A DNA stretch of 64,000 nt from Molanna angustata (lineage: Eukaryota > Arthropoda > Insecta > Trichoptera > Molannidae), in contig OY754980.1 of NCBI GenBank assembly GCA_963576475.1, positions 26,491,486 to 26,555,485 of the forward strand. Reading direction: 5' to 3'. Position numbers and translations under genes: made by a program. The notes under the pieces are model-generated. The model saw only the letters and a list, made by a program, of their open reading frames with translations, was not told the DNA's origin and ran no database searches. Positions 45,415-56,663 of this stretch are shown piece by piece (position 1 is the first letter of the stretch; each line of letters begins with the position of its first letter).

Positions 45415-45593
45415 TTTTTTTTTAATATGTCCTTGTTAAACAAGTAAGTACATATACATCTTCCTACGTTCCCTAAAATAAGCAAATAAATGCTTGTGCT
45501 TAGGTGAACGAAATCGGTCGAGGCAGGATTCGAACTCGCGACCACTGGATTACTAGCCCAGCACGCTAACCGCTCTGCCACCGACCCATCTAA
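45415..45593 (-). mobile_element. SINE-B, full-length copy
   Basis: The minus strand head GGGTCGGTGGCAGAGCGGTT, AGCGTGCTGGGCTAGTAATC and B box GAGTTCGAATCCTGCC can fold as a tRNA-like cloverleaf; the anticodon position reads AGT. The body CTCGACCGATTTCGTTCACC, AAGCACAAGCATTTATTTG and tail TTAACAAGGACATATTAAAA follow. Confidence 0.9.
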
Positions 45594-45599
45594 ATCATG

Positions 45600-46235
45600 T
45601 AAATGGTTTATTCTGCAAATGGAGTTTATGTGGATAGCTTCACCACGGCGACAGCACCTCATTGAAAGTTCTCCTATCAACATCAACGGAGAACCACTTG
45701 TGGCGTCTGCAAGTTTCAGATTTTTGGGTGTTCACTTGGGTCGTGTCTCGGCTTGTTTTACTGCAACAGCATTAATAAAGAATTGCCGAAGTATCAACTC
45801 GTTAGATGGTGTTTAATGAAGCAGCAAGGCTGCAATATTTTTGGTGCGGAAAATCTATATCACAGAACTCCACTACTAAACGAATTACACTGGTTGAAGA
45901 ATCCAGACCGAGTTGATTGTTTGACGGAATTTAATGCTTTAAAAGGCATCTCACACTCGGGTCGTCTGGATCACAGAGTAACAACACCCCAAAGGAATTG
46001 GACAGGGTCAACATAGCGACTTACTATGACCAATGATTTGGTGTGAGCTGTCCGATTATGTAGAATTCACCACCTCCAGATGTTCGCAGTGCTCTAAGCA
46101 AGAGCAGTTTCACTAAAAGACTGAACTCTAGAGCAGCACGAAACTAAACTATCAGTGCCCTTGAAATGATCGTACATCATTAAACGGCGCTATATAAAAC
46201 ACCCTATTATTATTATTATTATTATTATGGTATTT
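45600..46235 (+). pseudogene. Decayed CR1/L2-type LINE, 3' end with (TTA)n tail
   Basis: Across three frames: IESSPININGEPLVASASF, FRFLGVHLG, then YCNSINKELPKYQL, LLNELHWLKNPDRVD, FNALKGISHS, and a 3' UTR ending AACGGCGCTATATAAAACAC before (TTA)n. The order matches the intact copy at 598-1340 (LHWLKVPERIEYK…FKALRGMAP). Multiple stops and frameshifts show age. Confidence 0.75.
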
Positions 46236-46354
46236 TTTTTCTTCACCTAGTATTCAAAGGTCCAAAAATACCAATAGATTAATCTCAATATATCATCGCT
46301 ATACGTAGTTGGCTATTTAAACAATGAATAAACCCAAAATCAGAACATTGCTCG

Positions 46355-46395
46355 AGGATGATGCACATGAAAGGCACATCACCAGAATATAAAAG
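46355..46395 (-). repeat. Remnant related to the 91-bp unit
   Basis: The minus strand reads ATTCTGGTGATGTGCCTTTC, close to the ATTCTGGCGATGTGCCTTGC of the array. The GAAAC…GTC half of the hammerhead-like core is absent. Confidence 0.35.
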
Positions 46396-46399
46396 TACA

Positions 46400-48919
46400 A
46401 TAAACAAAGAATAATGAACACACGTGTCCCGTGTATGTCGCAAAAGTAAACGCAGTCAATTGAGTGTGACTGAAAAAATAGGATGTCAAACATTCACCGA
46501 GTCCACAATACAGAAATTTTGAAAGCATTATTTATACGTCATTAAGCAAAGAATGAATTCTGGAAACTGGAAACAGATCTCTGGAAAATAAAACAACACT
46601 GTTGAAATAATAATATGGTGAATGATTAACAAATCTATATTCAATAAAAGAAGTATGCGTGATCAAGGATTTTACAATAAATAAATAGTTCGGAATAGAA
46701 TGTTGATGCCAGTAAGCTTCAAATAAATTGGTAAAGATTCTAGGAAATCCTAAACGGACACATGTTACTAAAGCTAAAAAGAACTAGTATAAAACTGTAA
46801 ACAAAAGAGAGTTATTTATTTATTTCGATGAATCCATTCGGGGATTTGACATTGATTTGTTGTTTATATGACTCACAACAAAAAGCACCACTAATCTGAC
46901 ATAAGAATATTTATGTATATGAAATTTGAAACCTATCCCTAATTGATGCCATGAGAAAATATTGCCAATTGGTTGGATGGACCACAAAAAATACATCGTT
47001 TTAATTGAAATCGACATAAATCGAGTAAATTCAAGACGGAATAAATAATGAAAATGACAACGAAGATGTATTTTTTTTTGGTCTAAACGAAATAAAAGAA
47101 ATGTGGCGTTTTTCAGCAACAAATGATGGAATGGAAAATAAATAAATCTATATTATATAATTCTCCTTAGATGATGATCATGTTCACATCTAATAATACC
47201 AGTCCAAAAATATAAATGTTTGTTTCTTTTGACACTAATATATTACATGTAGTTATCATAATACAGGTATCTGCACCTCGTTAGGTGTGTCACCAAAGTC
47301 TTCAAACTAAGTTACAACGGATTTTTTATTCTATCTCAACATTTGTCGTTTTAGACGGAATTCGATTCGTACATCATAATATAGTGGACGTTCGTATATT
47401 TTTTGTTCGTCCAAGTGGCCTAGGTTCAGCATTCGATAGAATCCTATCTTTAAGAACTGTATCGCGAATTTATTTGAAACTAAATATAGTTAGTTATTAT
47501 TTTAGTTCAGTTGTACTTACAACTACATACATCTCACTACTTGATGGTGGCATTTTATCACACCATATTTTATCACATGGCGGAAGAGGTGTCATTTGTT
47601 GCTACAAATCGATCCCCAGGATTGAGACCACAGAAGAAGAAACAAGTACACTACTGTTGCCCAACTAGGAAACCCTGTTCTATGACTAGCAGTATACAAC
47701 TCTACAGTAATAATACACTTATAAACTGGGTGACGCTAGTTTCCAGTTTACATACATTATGTAGCCATACAATCAAGATACTTTGTAGTAATAACTAATT
47801 AACAGACACAGCTCACATAAATCAGATTAATCGGGTTAAATGCCCGTCATAATAATGTCAACAAAACAATTCCCGACGCGATTTTACATTTCAAAACCAT
47901 AGAGAAGAGGTCAAAGATCAATGTCGTCAGGTGTGTTGATGTATTTGATATGACTCGCATGAGTTTCAGATCAAACCAAAACATAACAAGTAATCAAAAC
48001 ATTAAACGAATTATTGTTAAATTCTTCGAAATAAAAGGAGAACGGAGTTTCTGGAATCAGTGGTCTAAAAATATATTTACGCAATACATTTTGTTGGCAA
48101 ATCATAAAAAATCTCGATAATACCAAAGGTGTAGAAGACGATTGGAAGGAATGCATATTATAATGTTCACCAGATCAAAACGAATTCTCGATGTGACTTG
48201 TCCGCGAATAGTTTTATTGCGTCCATCATATTTCCAAAATGTGCAAACGACGGTTGAATATAATTTGCAGAAAATAAGCGACACACATGAGCACGAAGAA
48301 AATAAATTATTTATAACACGTTTCATAGTTCATTGATCTTATACATTGACCAAAGAAAATCTTATAAATTAAATATAAGAGCGTGGGCTTCGTTTCTCGT
48401 GGCTATTCGGCTGGTGTACCTAAAGGCACCCGGGTTGGTCCGTACAAAATATTTTATACTCGTTATTCAATATTATACAAACGAATTCATTTTTATTAGC
48501 GAAATATTTTAATAGAGAAGCCTGGACGCGTGTTGACGCCCACTCGAAATATTGGAGACTCGGAACAAAAAAATGTAGCAGTGGCCTTTGCGAAAATGTC
48601 GCAGGTATTCCATAATATTTGATAGCTTAAATGGCATCTGAAATTTTATACATTTACAGCTGTTGTACAATTACAGTGAATGAATTTTATAAATATGTGT
48701 TAAAAATAGACAAATAGATATTTTTCTTGTTAACATGTGTTATAAAAGCGTTTTCATTGAGACAGAACAAAGCAAATTGAATAATGCTGTCCCGATGATT
48801 GAAGTTACTAAATTTAAAAAGTTTATTTTGTTTTTTGTTTTTCTTTTCAATTCATTATATTCAGTTGCCAGTCTCAAATCTGTTTCAAGTTGATGAAACA
48901 CGTACACCACCCCATTGTA
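46400..48919. other. Long AT-rich stretch, nothing recognised
   Basis: Overlapping short frames at 47285-47800 have no recognisable motif. No repeat family seen elsewhere in the window occurs here. Confidence 0.35.
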
Positions 48920-49280
48920 CGTGTAGTAATGCTATGCAAAACTTGTATTTGTACATGTGCGGTCTTGGTCTTGCATATTCTGTCGAGTCTTGGTCTTGCA
49001 AGTCTTGCAACTTTTTCAAAAAAAAAATGTTTCATTTTTCTCTAAAAATTCAGAAAACACATCAAATATGAAAAAACAATTTATAGTATAATGTCGATAG
49101 TACGTAGTAAATTGCTTATTTTTAATTAAAAATAATAAAAGTTTATAATTTTTTTGCTAGACAGCAAGACTCTGCTAGACCAAGACCAGGCTTTGCAAGA
49201 CTATGGTCTTGCACCCCCTAATCTTTGTCTTGCAGCGACACATGCTGTCTTGGTCTTGCAAGTATCGCAACTACTAGTTA
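48920..49280. mobile_element. CTTGCAAG-rich foldback repeat, second copy
   Basis: GCGGTCTTGGTCTTGCATAT, AAGTCTTGCAACTTTTTC and AAAAAAAAATG on the left answer CAAGACTCTGCTAGACCAAG and CTTGGTCTTGCAAGTATCGC on the right. The interior matches 32550-32700 (AAGTCTTGCAACTTTTCC, CGCTAGACCAAGACTCC). The ends are less clear than at 32448. Confidence 0.5.
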
Positions 49281-49934
49281 CCACAGGTTGGTCTTCGTGA
49301 AATGCTGTGCTCCAGAGATTTATATTCGTTAGGAATAATTAGACATTTAAAAATACAAATAAAGCAAATACCAAATGGAACTCATCCCCTTCGTCTGGGT
49401 TGGTATCTTTGATATCTAAGATGGCTAGGAGCAAAACCATGAAAATATTGAAAAAGATTAAATACAAACTGTATTATAAAGTATAACTGGTAAATGGATA
49501 AAATACAACATATATAACATGGAAATTTGTTTAAGGAGTCTAAGGAGATTGATTGTAAACGATCAAATACATTAGAAATCAAATTAGGTACCTAGTTAAG
49601 TGAGGCAACAAAAGAACGAAAGTTGACGATAAACATACCAATAAAAATACAAATAAGCCAGTCAAAGTAAATGAAATTGTAAATAGGGAGTCCAAACAGG
49701 AAACCGACCAAGTATGTGACAGTCGGTAAGATTCCAACAAAGATATACAAATGACAACTAACACATTACGAGACATATCAAACCAGTCGATGACAACCAT
49801 TTCCAACGAAAACCTCAACCATATCACAAAGTAAAAGGCTCCCCAATGGTTAGAAAGATTTACGCACGTAATAAACTTAAATATAATAGATGAGCTCCCT
49901 TTTTGAAGTAATTTTACTACATTATTTTTTGATT
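49281..49934. other. AT-rich stretch, nothing recognised
   Basis: No motif. The left edge of the 1-kb element begins at 49935. Confidence 0.35.
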
Positions 49935-50937
49935 ATCCAACTGTCGATTTGTTCAGGAGAACTTTGTTCTCTTAACATATCGACAATGTTTCAAGCCAGG
50001 ATACGCGAGAATTGTATAGAGAGGTCTACTTTTTTCACGGCTTTTCCAACTTTGAAGTCAAAAAACACCAACTTAGAGGCTTCGCAGCATATATGTTCCA
50101 TACACGGATTTACTCAGAATTCGGAGTAGAACATTTCGTGTGTCTGTGTGTGTGTGTGTCTGTGTGTGTGTCCGTCCCCCCCTTATAACTTTTGATCCGC
50201 TCAATTTACAGAGCCCAATATATAAACAGTTATAGGCCTACAAAACTTTTATACTCAGAATTTTGAATTTTTATTTCAGTCAGGGGTTATCAACTTTTGA
50301 ATTTTTACTTTATTTTTCTATATATCTCAGAAACCATAAAAGCTAGAACGCTGAAAATTGGTATAAACATAGAAAAATACAAAATCTCAAATTAATTTTT
50401 TCAAAAAAATTCCAGGGTTTCTCAAACATTTTTTATTAAGAAAAATATTTTTTTTTATGATAAATTTATGAGTTTAACTGCCTATATTTCCAAATATTTT
50501 AAAAAATATCGAAAAAAGCCGAAACACCCCAACTAGATAATTTAATTTTCTATAAAAAATATACAAGATGTATTAGCACATCTCATACTTTTTTTAACAA
50601 TTTTTATAAAAATTGAATGTAGTGACGACATTTCTTCATACAATTTGTATGGCAATCGCCTACACACAATATCTAAGAAAACCTAATTATTTGATACTAA
50701 TCTCCAAACATACATACATACCATCATGCTGTTTTCATATTCTGCGTAGGATCAAAGGACTGACCTCCATACTATCCTATCTTGACATACATATATAGGT
50801 ACAAGTGTTGTATAGAAAATCAAATATCTTAAAATATTAAATAATTTGTGTTTATGGGATTATAGTTTGGTACTTATTCTTCAACTATACATACTATCAC
50901 TATCGCCAGTTGGATCTCATGTGTTACATGCAACTAG
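49935..50937 (+). mobile_element. 1-kb repeat family K, complete copy 1
   Basis: Begins ATCCAACTGTCGATTTG and near its other end has ATCGCCAGTTGGAT (50902-50915), an inverted version of the start. Both complete copies then continue CTCATGTGTTACATGCAACT. The body includes a (TG)n run and CCGTCCCCCCCTTATAACTT, GATCCGCTCAATTTACAG, and AGAACGCTGAAAATTGG. Close to the right end sits a piece of the GGCGTGATGGT LINE tail (50720-50800). No long ORF. About 97% identical by eye to the inverted copy at 62809-63817. Confidence 0.8.
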
Positions 50938-51309
50938 TATATACCAAAAGTGACATTATGTAATAATCCTAGGCCAGGCCTGTTCCGAGTTGCGAGGTGG
51001 TACACTAGTTACATATTAATTACTTAATCGGAGTAAGCTGCAATATAGTATGATTGTGTAGCCCATGGTCCACTATGTGAGTCCTTCGTTAGTGGTTTTG
51101 TCGTGCAATTTGCAATAATTTACATTAGAGAAAAAGAGAAGATAATTATAATTTATACAAAGCACACAATTTTCACACACTCACACATATAACACTCAAT
51201 ATTCATATGGTTCAATTAGGAGGAGATTATTTCAACCTTTTTTAAAAGTGGTAAAGGTTTCAAATGTGCAGATATGCATGGCTTACTCAGTAACATAATC
51301 ACTATTACA

Positions 51310-51500
51310 TATTTTTAACAGAAGAAGATTTTGGAGGGACCACATCATCATGGACCGGGCCCGAATCCCATATATTGCGGACACTAGTACATCGCTTTCC
51401 CAGAAAATCGTCAAAAAAATGGAGGGACAGCTAGACGTCCGCCTACCAGGAAAAACTTTCAGAAAAAAAACAGATTCACGATCTACATAAAGAAGCGGGA
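51310..51500 (+). pseudogene. Decayed LINE fragment, same family as 59190-59700
   Basis: Translates as RRFWRDHIIMDRARIPYIAD, then KMEGQLDVRLPGKTF. It aligns with RRHWRDHVARMDSDRLAYIAA in the later copy. Short and mutated. Confidence 0.6.
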
Positions 51501-52212
51501 GAGTAAGAAGATTTTAATAAATTGTATTTTGTTTTTGTACAAAACCCAAAGGTTGTGTGATCCTTTTACGAAAATCGTTTATTGTAGTCAAACTATGGAT
51601 GATCCAGCGATATGGCCTTGAATATCAATGAAGAACGGTCCGGGAGAGAAGGGGGGACTCAGACAGACGCGAATGGATGTAGAAACGGCCATTATAGGTT
51701 ATAGACAGAAGCGCTGATGTTCTTTCTCAATCACCGATGTTCAATAGAATAGGTGAGGCGGGGAGGTAGGGCGTGTCATATCGAGGTGTGGCAGTTTATA
51801 GACGTCAATATTTGAATGCAAAGAACAGAATTCTTTATGAGCGAGTAGTAGAACTGCCTGAAAATGCTGTATATTTTTAGATATGATATGAATGATTATA
51901 AAGCTCGTACTGAGACAAGATATTAAAATGAATGAAATTATCCAAGATATGAAATCTGCATCTGTGAAAAAAGGATGGGATGTGACCAACACTATACCCC
52001 TCAAGACCAAGTCATCCCACAAAGTATTTAGTATGGAAAAGTATCAGCATTTTCATGAAATGATAAATATTTTATTATGATAACTAAATAATATCAATAC
52101 AATTTTATGAAGGTGATACGCCCTTTGAGCAATTTGAAAATAAAAATATCAAATGTTTCCTGAGCTTGGGGTCACATTGAAATATTTGACAGTTAAAAAA
52201 ATTGAAAAGCAC

Positions 52213-52253
52213 TGATCAGCTCCCCTAGACAACGGGTCTAGGGGGGTTGATCA
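52213..52253. repeat. GC-rich hairpin
   Basis: TGATCAGCTCCCCTAGAC pairs with GTCTAGGGGGGTTGATCA (two mismatches, one able to form G-U in RNA) around a short loop. Unusually GC-rich for this window. Confidence 0.7.
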
Positions 52254-52279
52254 CGTGAGTTACATTTGCCAGTCACGTG
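52252..52279. promoter_or_regulatory. Two CACGTG E-boxes, 22 bp apart
   Basis: CACGTG occurs at 52252-52257 and 52274-52279, the second within GTCACGTGAC. CACGTG is the canonical bHLH site. No gene is seen nearby, so a function is unproven and chance is possible. Confidence 0.25.
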
Positions 52280-52536
52280 ACAACTGTCACTTCCATACAT
52301 TGAGTTATCTTTTCTTGTTTCTTTTCTTGAGCTAAATGACACGTTGTCGAGGGGGGCAGATATCCTTCAAAATTCAATGGGGTCTAAGCGAGTACCTATA
52401 TCGAATGAGTTATTTAGCCTATAATCGATAAAGTAGAAAACACGCCGCGCGCCGTACATAGCATATCACATAGTACACAGCACACACACAGATATTGTGA
52501 TGAAACTTTCAGAATAAAATCTTAACATGATACTAG

Positions 52537-52665
52537 TAGGTATGTATACAAATCCTGTCTCGACTGATTTCGTTCACCTATAGGACAAGCATTTATGCTT
52601 ATTTTAGGGAACGTAGAAAGATGTATATGTACTTGTTTAAGGACATATTCATTTATTTATAAAAA
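52537..52665 (+). mobile_element. SINE-B, 5'-truncated, inside family D
   Basis: Starts within the B box (ATCCTGTCTCGACTGATTTC), then GACAAGCATTTATGCTTATT, GGGAACGTAGAAAGATGTAT and the tail. The uninterrupted family D sequence at 41640-41690 shows the site before insertion (CATGATACTAGTTGATAATC). Confidence 0.75.
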
Positions 52666-52936
52666 AAATAATGTGCAATAAAAATTGCGAATTCATAACT
52701 CCCTACTATATCCCGATGGGGTAGTGAGGAGTCAAAAATGAGAAGTATGTATATATCAAAGTAAAATATTGTTCAGTTAAATACATAAATATAAATTAAA
52801 CATTGCGAATAACGTCAGACCAAAAAGAATTTAACTAGTACAAAACATAGTACAAAATAAAAGAAACCTAATAGAAATGAATTTGAACACACCAACAATA
52901 TTTGTCGTTTTGGTTTTTAGAAGGTAATATAAACTG

Positions 52937-53495
52937 AAACACCAATATGAAATCAAAGTTCTCAAATATATTAAATAGTATGTTTCTAAAAAAAATACTA
53001 TAAGAATTTTTAACATTTTTCTATTGATTGTTCGTCGCACAATTTTAAAATTCAGCTTAAATTCCCCTTAAAAAATTATATCCTTATTACAGCATTTTTT
53101 TAATGACTCCATAGCTACATGTCGCAGAGAAATAAATATTTAATGTGCTGAAAGAGTGCATAAAATCAATGTGAATGTTCGTGGTTCGCGATTCCGATAA
53201 TTTAAATCACGTATAATTTTACCCCTTGGCCCTGAGTCAAATTGAAAACGCTGTTCGTTATCGCCAAGCGCTATTTTTTTTTTTGTATGTGATTTGACGT
53301 TTGTTGTAGAAATTTTTTCTACAATAACAAACAACAAACGTCAAATCCCATACAAAAAAAAAATAGCGCTTGGCGATAACGAACAGCGTTTTCAATTTGA
53401 CTTGGGGGCCTTGTAACGCACGTGATAGTTACCCTTACTAACATGTAACTTTAAAGTGTATTTATTATACGGTTTTAATACATAATTTTTTCAGT
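52937..53495 (+). repeat. Dispersed repeat family R, copy 2 (split by a MITE)
   Basis: Matches 5343-6000 block for block, lacks SINE-A, and contains the palindromic MITE at 53225-53411 between GATAATTTAAATCACGTAT and GTTACCCTTACTAACATGTA. The first copy has no MITE at this point. Confidence 0.65.
53225..53411. mobile_element. Palindromic MITE P, copy 1
   Basis: The left arm GAGTCAAATTGAAAACGCTG, TTCGTTATCGCCAAGCGCTA and the right arm TAGCGCTTGGCGATAACGAA, CAGCGTTTTCAATTTGAC pair along nearly the whole element. The centre is TGTAGAAATTTTTTCTACA. The left tip (CCTTGGCCCT) has mutated relative to the right (CTTGGGGGCC). Confidence 0.85.
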
Positions 53496-53499
53496 CACT

Positions 53500-54317
53500 A
53501 GATTTTTGCATTCTTAGTCGTTTATCTGTATTAAAAATCAAGGAAAGAAATATTTTTTTATAAATTTTGTTTCAATCATTATCAAAGTTCAATCCTTGAT
53601 ATACCTTGATTCAATACATTGATTTTTATGTGACCCCTTCAGTGACGATGTGGCTATATTTTCATTATTTTGTATTCATGCAGTTATATATATATTTTTT
53701 TTTCTCTTATGTTATTTTATATTTTCATATTTACATGTTTTCTATGAATGCGTGTACGTGTTCTATGTGAAGTACTAATATATAATAGTCTGTAATTGGC
53801 TCAATTTATATGTAATTGTTTTATATAAAAAAATTATACAGCTGTTAACTATTTATAAAAATAAATAAAAAAAAAATAATACCTAATGGAAATATTTTCA
53901 AAAGTTTTTGAGGTCAATAAGAGTGACAAAGTATAAGTTTTAAACAATGTTTAGGTATTTTAGCGAATCAATTGGGATATAAAACCATAATCATATATTA
54001 TTATTTATAAATTCTTTTCAAAATTTAGACCTATATTGACAATTATATAATATTATTATTATTAAATGTTATCAGACAGGCAGCTATGCTGATATGTCTG
54101 ATCTCACAACAGTATTCACTTGTTCAGCTATCGTATCGGTTAAGTAAATCTTCGAGGTTATTCCTTCATGTTCTATAGAGGTTTGTACACCAAATTCTTA
54201 ATGAATAAGTATTTTTTTTTGTTTGTTTATATTTTGTATTGTAAAGATCACTCGTATTATCTAGCCATTATTTTGATTGTATAAAAGCATTTTTTTTTAT
54301 AAAAAAATGAATATATC
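53500..54317. other. AT-rich stretch with a possible retroelement 3' tail
   Basis: GTGACGATGTGGCTATATTT to about 53880 ends in AAAATAAATAAAAAAAAAAT and may be a LINE 3' end in plus orientation; no coding part. The remainder is plain AT-rich DNA. Confidence 0.3.
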
Positions 54318-54470
54318 ATTGTTAAACAAGTACATATACATCTTCCTACGTTCCCTAAAATAAGCATAAATGCTTGTGCTATAGGTGAACGAAATCGGTC
54401 GAGGCAGGATTCGAACTCGCGACCACTGGATTGCTAGCCCTGCGCGCTAACCGCTCTGCCATCGACCCAT
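54318..54470 (-). mobile_element. SINE-B, full-length copy
   Basis: The minus strand head ATGGGTCGATGGCAGAGCGG, TTAGCGCGCAGGGCTAGCAA, B box GAGTTCGAATCCTGCC, then CTCGACCGATTTCGTTCACC, AGCACAAGCATTTATGCTTA and CTTGTTTAAC. The anticodon position reads AGC in this copy. Confidence 0.9.
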
Positions 54471-55429
54471 TAGGGAACTTAACTGGTTTTGTATATCTAT
54501 ATATTGATTTTTTTTGTTTTCCCACAAGCTGTATATAACTGTCTGTTCCCAGAATTAAATTAAATAAATAAATAAAGTGGTACATGTTCAATTTCAATTT
54601 TGTTTTCTAGTCAATCCACTATGTTGCGAGTGATTTGTGTCGTCTATATGTCTATGAAGACACTAAAACATATGATAAAACAAAATAACACTAGCTGTTG
54701 TCCATGACAAATTTATATGAGGTAGATATCAAAAGTTAGGTGCGAAATGCAATAAAATTGGAATAGGTACATTATTATATTACAAATTGTATTGAATTCA
54801 TAAGACAACAAAATTTCAGTTATGCTAGTATTAAAATGTGAATATTATTGAAGCTAGGCAAACATAAACAGTGTGGGATAAAACCAACTACAAAGTATTA
54901 TAATAGGTAGGTACCTTCCTACATACATACACATACCTACTACACACAGCAGACATGTATGTATTATAATATATCTCCGTTGTCATGCATTAGTGAGGAT
55001 AGCGCACTGAAAAATAGAGAGAGACACACGATTCATTCATAGAATACGCCGAGCGATAGAGGGAATACAAGGATGTTCGCTGTGCGCTGATCGTATATTT
55101 CTTTAGTACAATTTAGCGATAAAATATATTTATAAAAATATTTACTATCTAAAAGGCAGAAAGCCGATTTATAATCGGAATAAACAATCGGGTTGTTGGA
55201 CACACGTTACTCAATGTTTAACACGGAAAAGGTGATAGTTCACAATGGATTCGTTGTAGAACAATAGAACATTGGAAGAATGAATACAACGGAGACACCC
55301 ATAAGCGATATGTTCAGAAAAAGTTAGTCATAGCGATGTGATAGCATTAAAAAGCTAAAAAGACTATAATACCCTTCATTTGTTGGAAGCACTACGTTTT
55401 CAGGCATTATTGACGTAAAATCATATATT
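54471..55429. other. AT-rich stretch, nothing recognised
   Basis: Only a GTAGGTACC-type motif near 54905. Confidence 0.35.
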
Positions 55430-55850
55430 TTACAACAACGAATGGGTAGTGGCCAACGATATACTCCTCACTAACAAGTCACTTCACAAAGTATTCAAAT
55501 TTTATATGGAAAATTTTCAGCAATGTCATGAAATGATTTTTGTTAAATAATTTTTTATTTAAATATTAATTTTATTATGAAAATTTGATAATTCTTCAAT
55601 GCTATTTTATGAAAGTAATGTGCCGTTTTAGTATTATATACATAAAAGACCCAAATCCTAATAGCCATAGCCGCCGTAGTCAAGAAAAATACGCCGTACA
55701 TGGGCGTACATAGCACATACTACACACAGCATACACAGATATTCTCAGCACGATACTAATTGATTATCTGTTATAAAAAAATTACCTTAAAATTGCGATT
55801 TCATAACTCCCCACTATAATCCCCTTGGAGTAGAGAGGAGTAAAATAATA
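55430..55850 (+). repeat. Dispersed repeat family D, compact copy
   Basis: CGAATGGGTAGTGGCCAACG, CACTTCACAAAGTATTCAAA, CAATGTCATGAAATGAT, GCGTACATAGCACATACTAC, AATTGCGATTTCATAACTCC, CCACTATAATCCCCTTGGAG and TAGAGAGGAG in order. It lacks SINE-B and the 250-base extra segment of the 52-kb copy. No ORF. Confidence 0.65.
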
Positions 55851-56057
55851 TTTAACAGGTGATGTATCGTCTATATATTAAAATTCAATAACTGTGTGAC
55901 TAACTTCTTAGGAATAACAAAATCATCAACACCTCGTCAATAGTTATTCATTTTGGGGCTTCTCCATTCTATTTATTTCTGCAAAAATCAAAAGAAAAAT
56001 ATTGTGTTCCGACGATTTCTGAGATCCCTATTGACGGACTCGACACGGATTAGTGAC

Positions 56058-56655
56058 TAGAGACGGGGAAAAATGAGTGATCCGTATTATTTGACCGGAT
56101 CATTGAATTGAATCGGTGACTCACGGTTCACGTTGCCACAACGATCCGCTCATGAACCGGACATCACTCTCACACTTTCTATCTCATATAAAATATATCG
56201 TTAGAATGCGATACACATACCGACTCATGGCAATCATCGATTCACAACTAATTCATTATGGTTCATAAAATCTAATTCATTGCGGTTCTTAAATATGTTA
56301 AGCAATTTTGACCGCAACATACTTTGAAAAACAAATACGTAACGTCTATAATTGAATATACTATTTTGAAGGCGATCTTCGATTCACGACTAATTCATTA
56401 TGGTTCATAACATATTTAAGCAATATTGACCATTAAGTACATTGAAATGCAAACATTTTAACGCCTACATTTGCATATCATATTTTGAATCGGTTTTGTT
56501 TTCTCTGTCATACTACGTACATGTTATGTACGATAGATAAGGATAGCTATATTTGAATCATATTGAATCGAAGAGCGAATTGATGATCCGCATAAATTTC
56601 ATGAATCGATTTTAAAAGACAGGATCTTACAAAAATATCGAACTTTGCACCACTA
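56058..56655. mobile_element. 598-bp non-autonomous hAT-type element
   Basis: Flanked by the identical 8-mer TTAGTGAC at 56050-56057 and 56656-56663. The ends are TAGAGACGGGGAAA on the left and TTTGCACCACTA on the right (inverted TAGTGGTGCAAA), resembling hAT ends; an 8-bp duplication is the hAT hallmark. Inside are many GATCCG/CGGATC words near the left end, and a 142-bp segment (56238-56379) tandemly repeated with divergence (56380-56492), each starting CGATTCAC-ACTAATTCATT. No transposase frame. Confidence 0.75.
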
Positions 56656-56663
56656 TTAGTGAC

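Larger units (their letters stand above)
51960..52745 (+). repeat. Dispersed repeat family D, longest copy (interrupted)
   Basis: The 5' block GGATGGGATGTGACCAACAC, CCACAAAGTATTTAGTATGG, TTTTCATGAAATGAT (51972-52065) and the 3' block GCCGTACATAGCATATCACA, GTGATGAAACTTTCAG, AATTGCGAATTCATAACTCC, GGGGTAGTGAGGAGTCA (52448-52735) both match 55430-55850. About 250 extra bases lie between them (52160-52430), and SINE-B lies at about 52537-52665. The 5' word AATGGGATGTGACCAACACT also occurs in the 2.5-kb Helitron-like element. Confidence 0.6.

Noticed and set aside
45381..45686. 101-codon minus-strand frame with SVAERLACWASNPVVASSN
   Set aside because: It is a translation of the SINE-B tRNA-like head, as is the similar frame at 54379-54597.
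47285..47798. 127- and 95-codon overlapping frames
   Set aside because: No motif, no supporting neighbour, and overlapping frames of similar length in AT-rich DNA; treated as chance.
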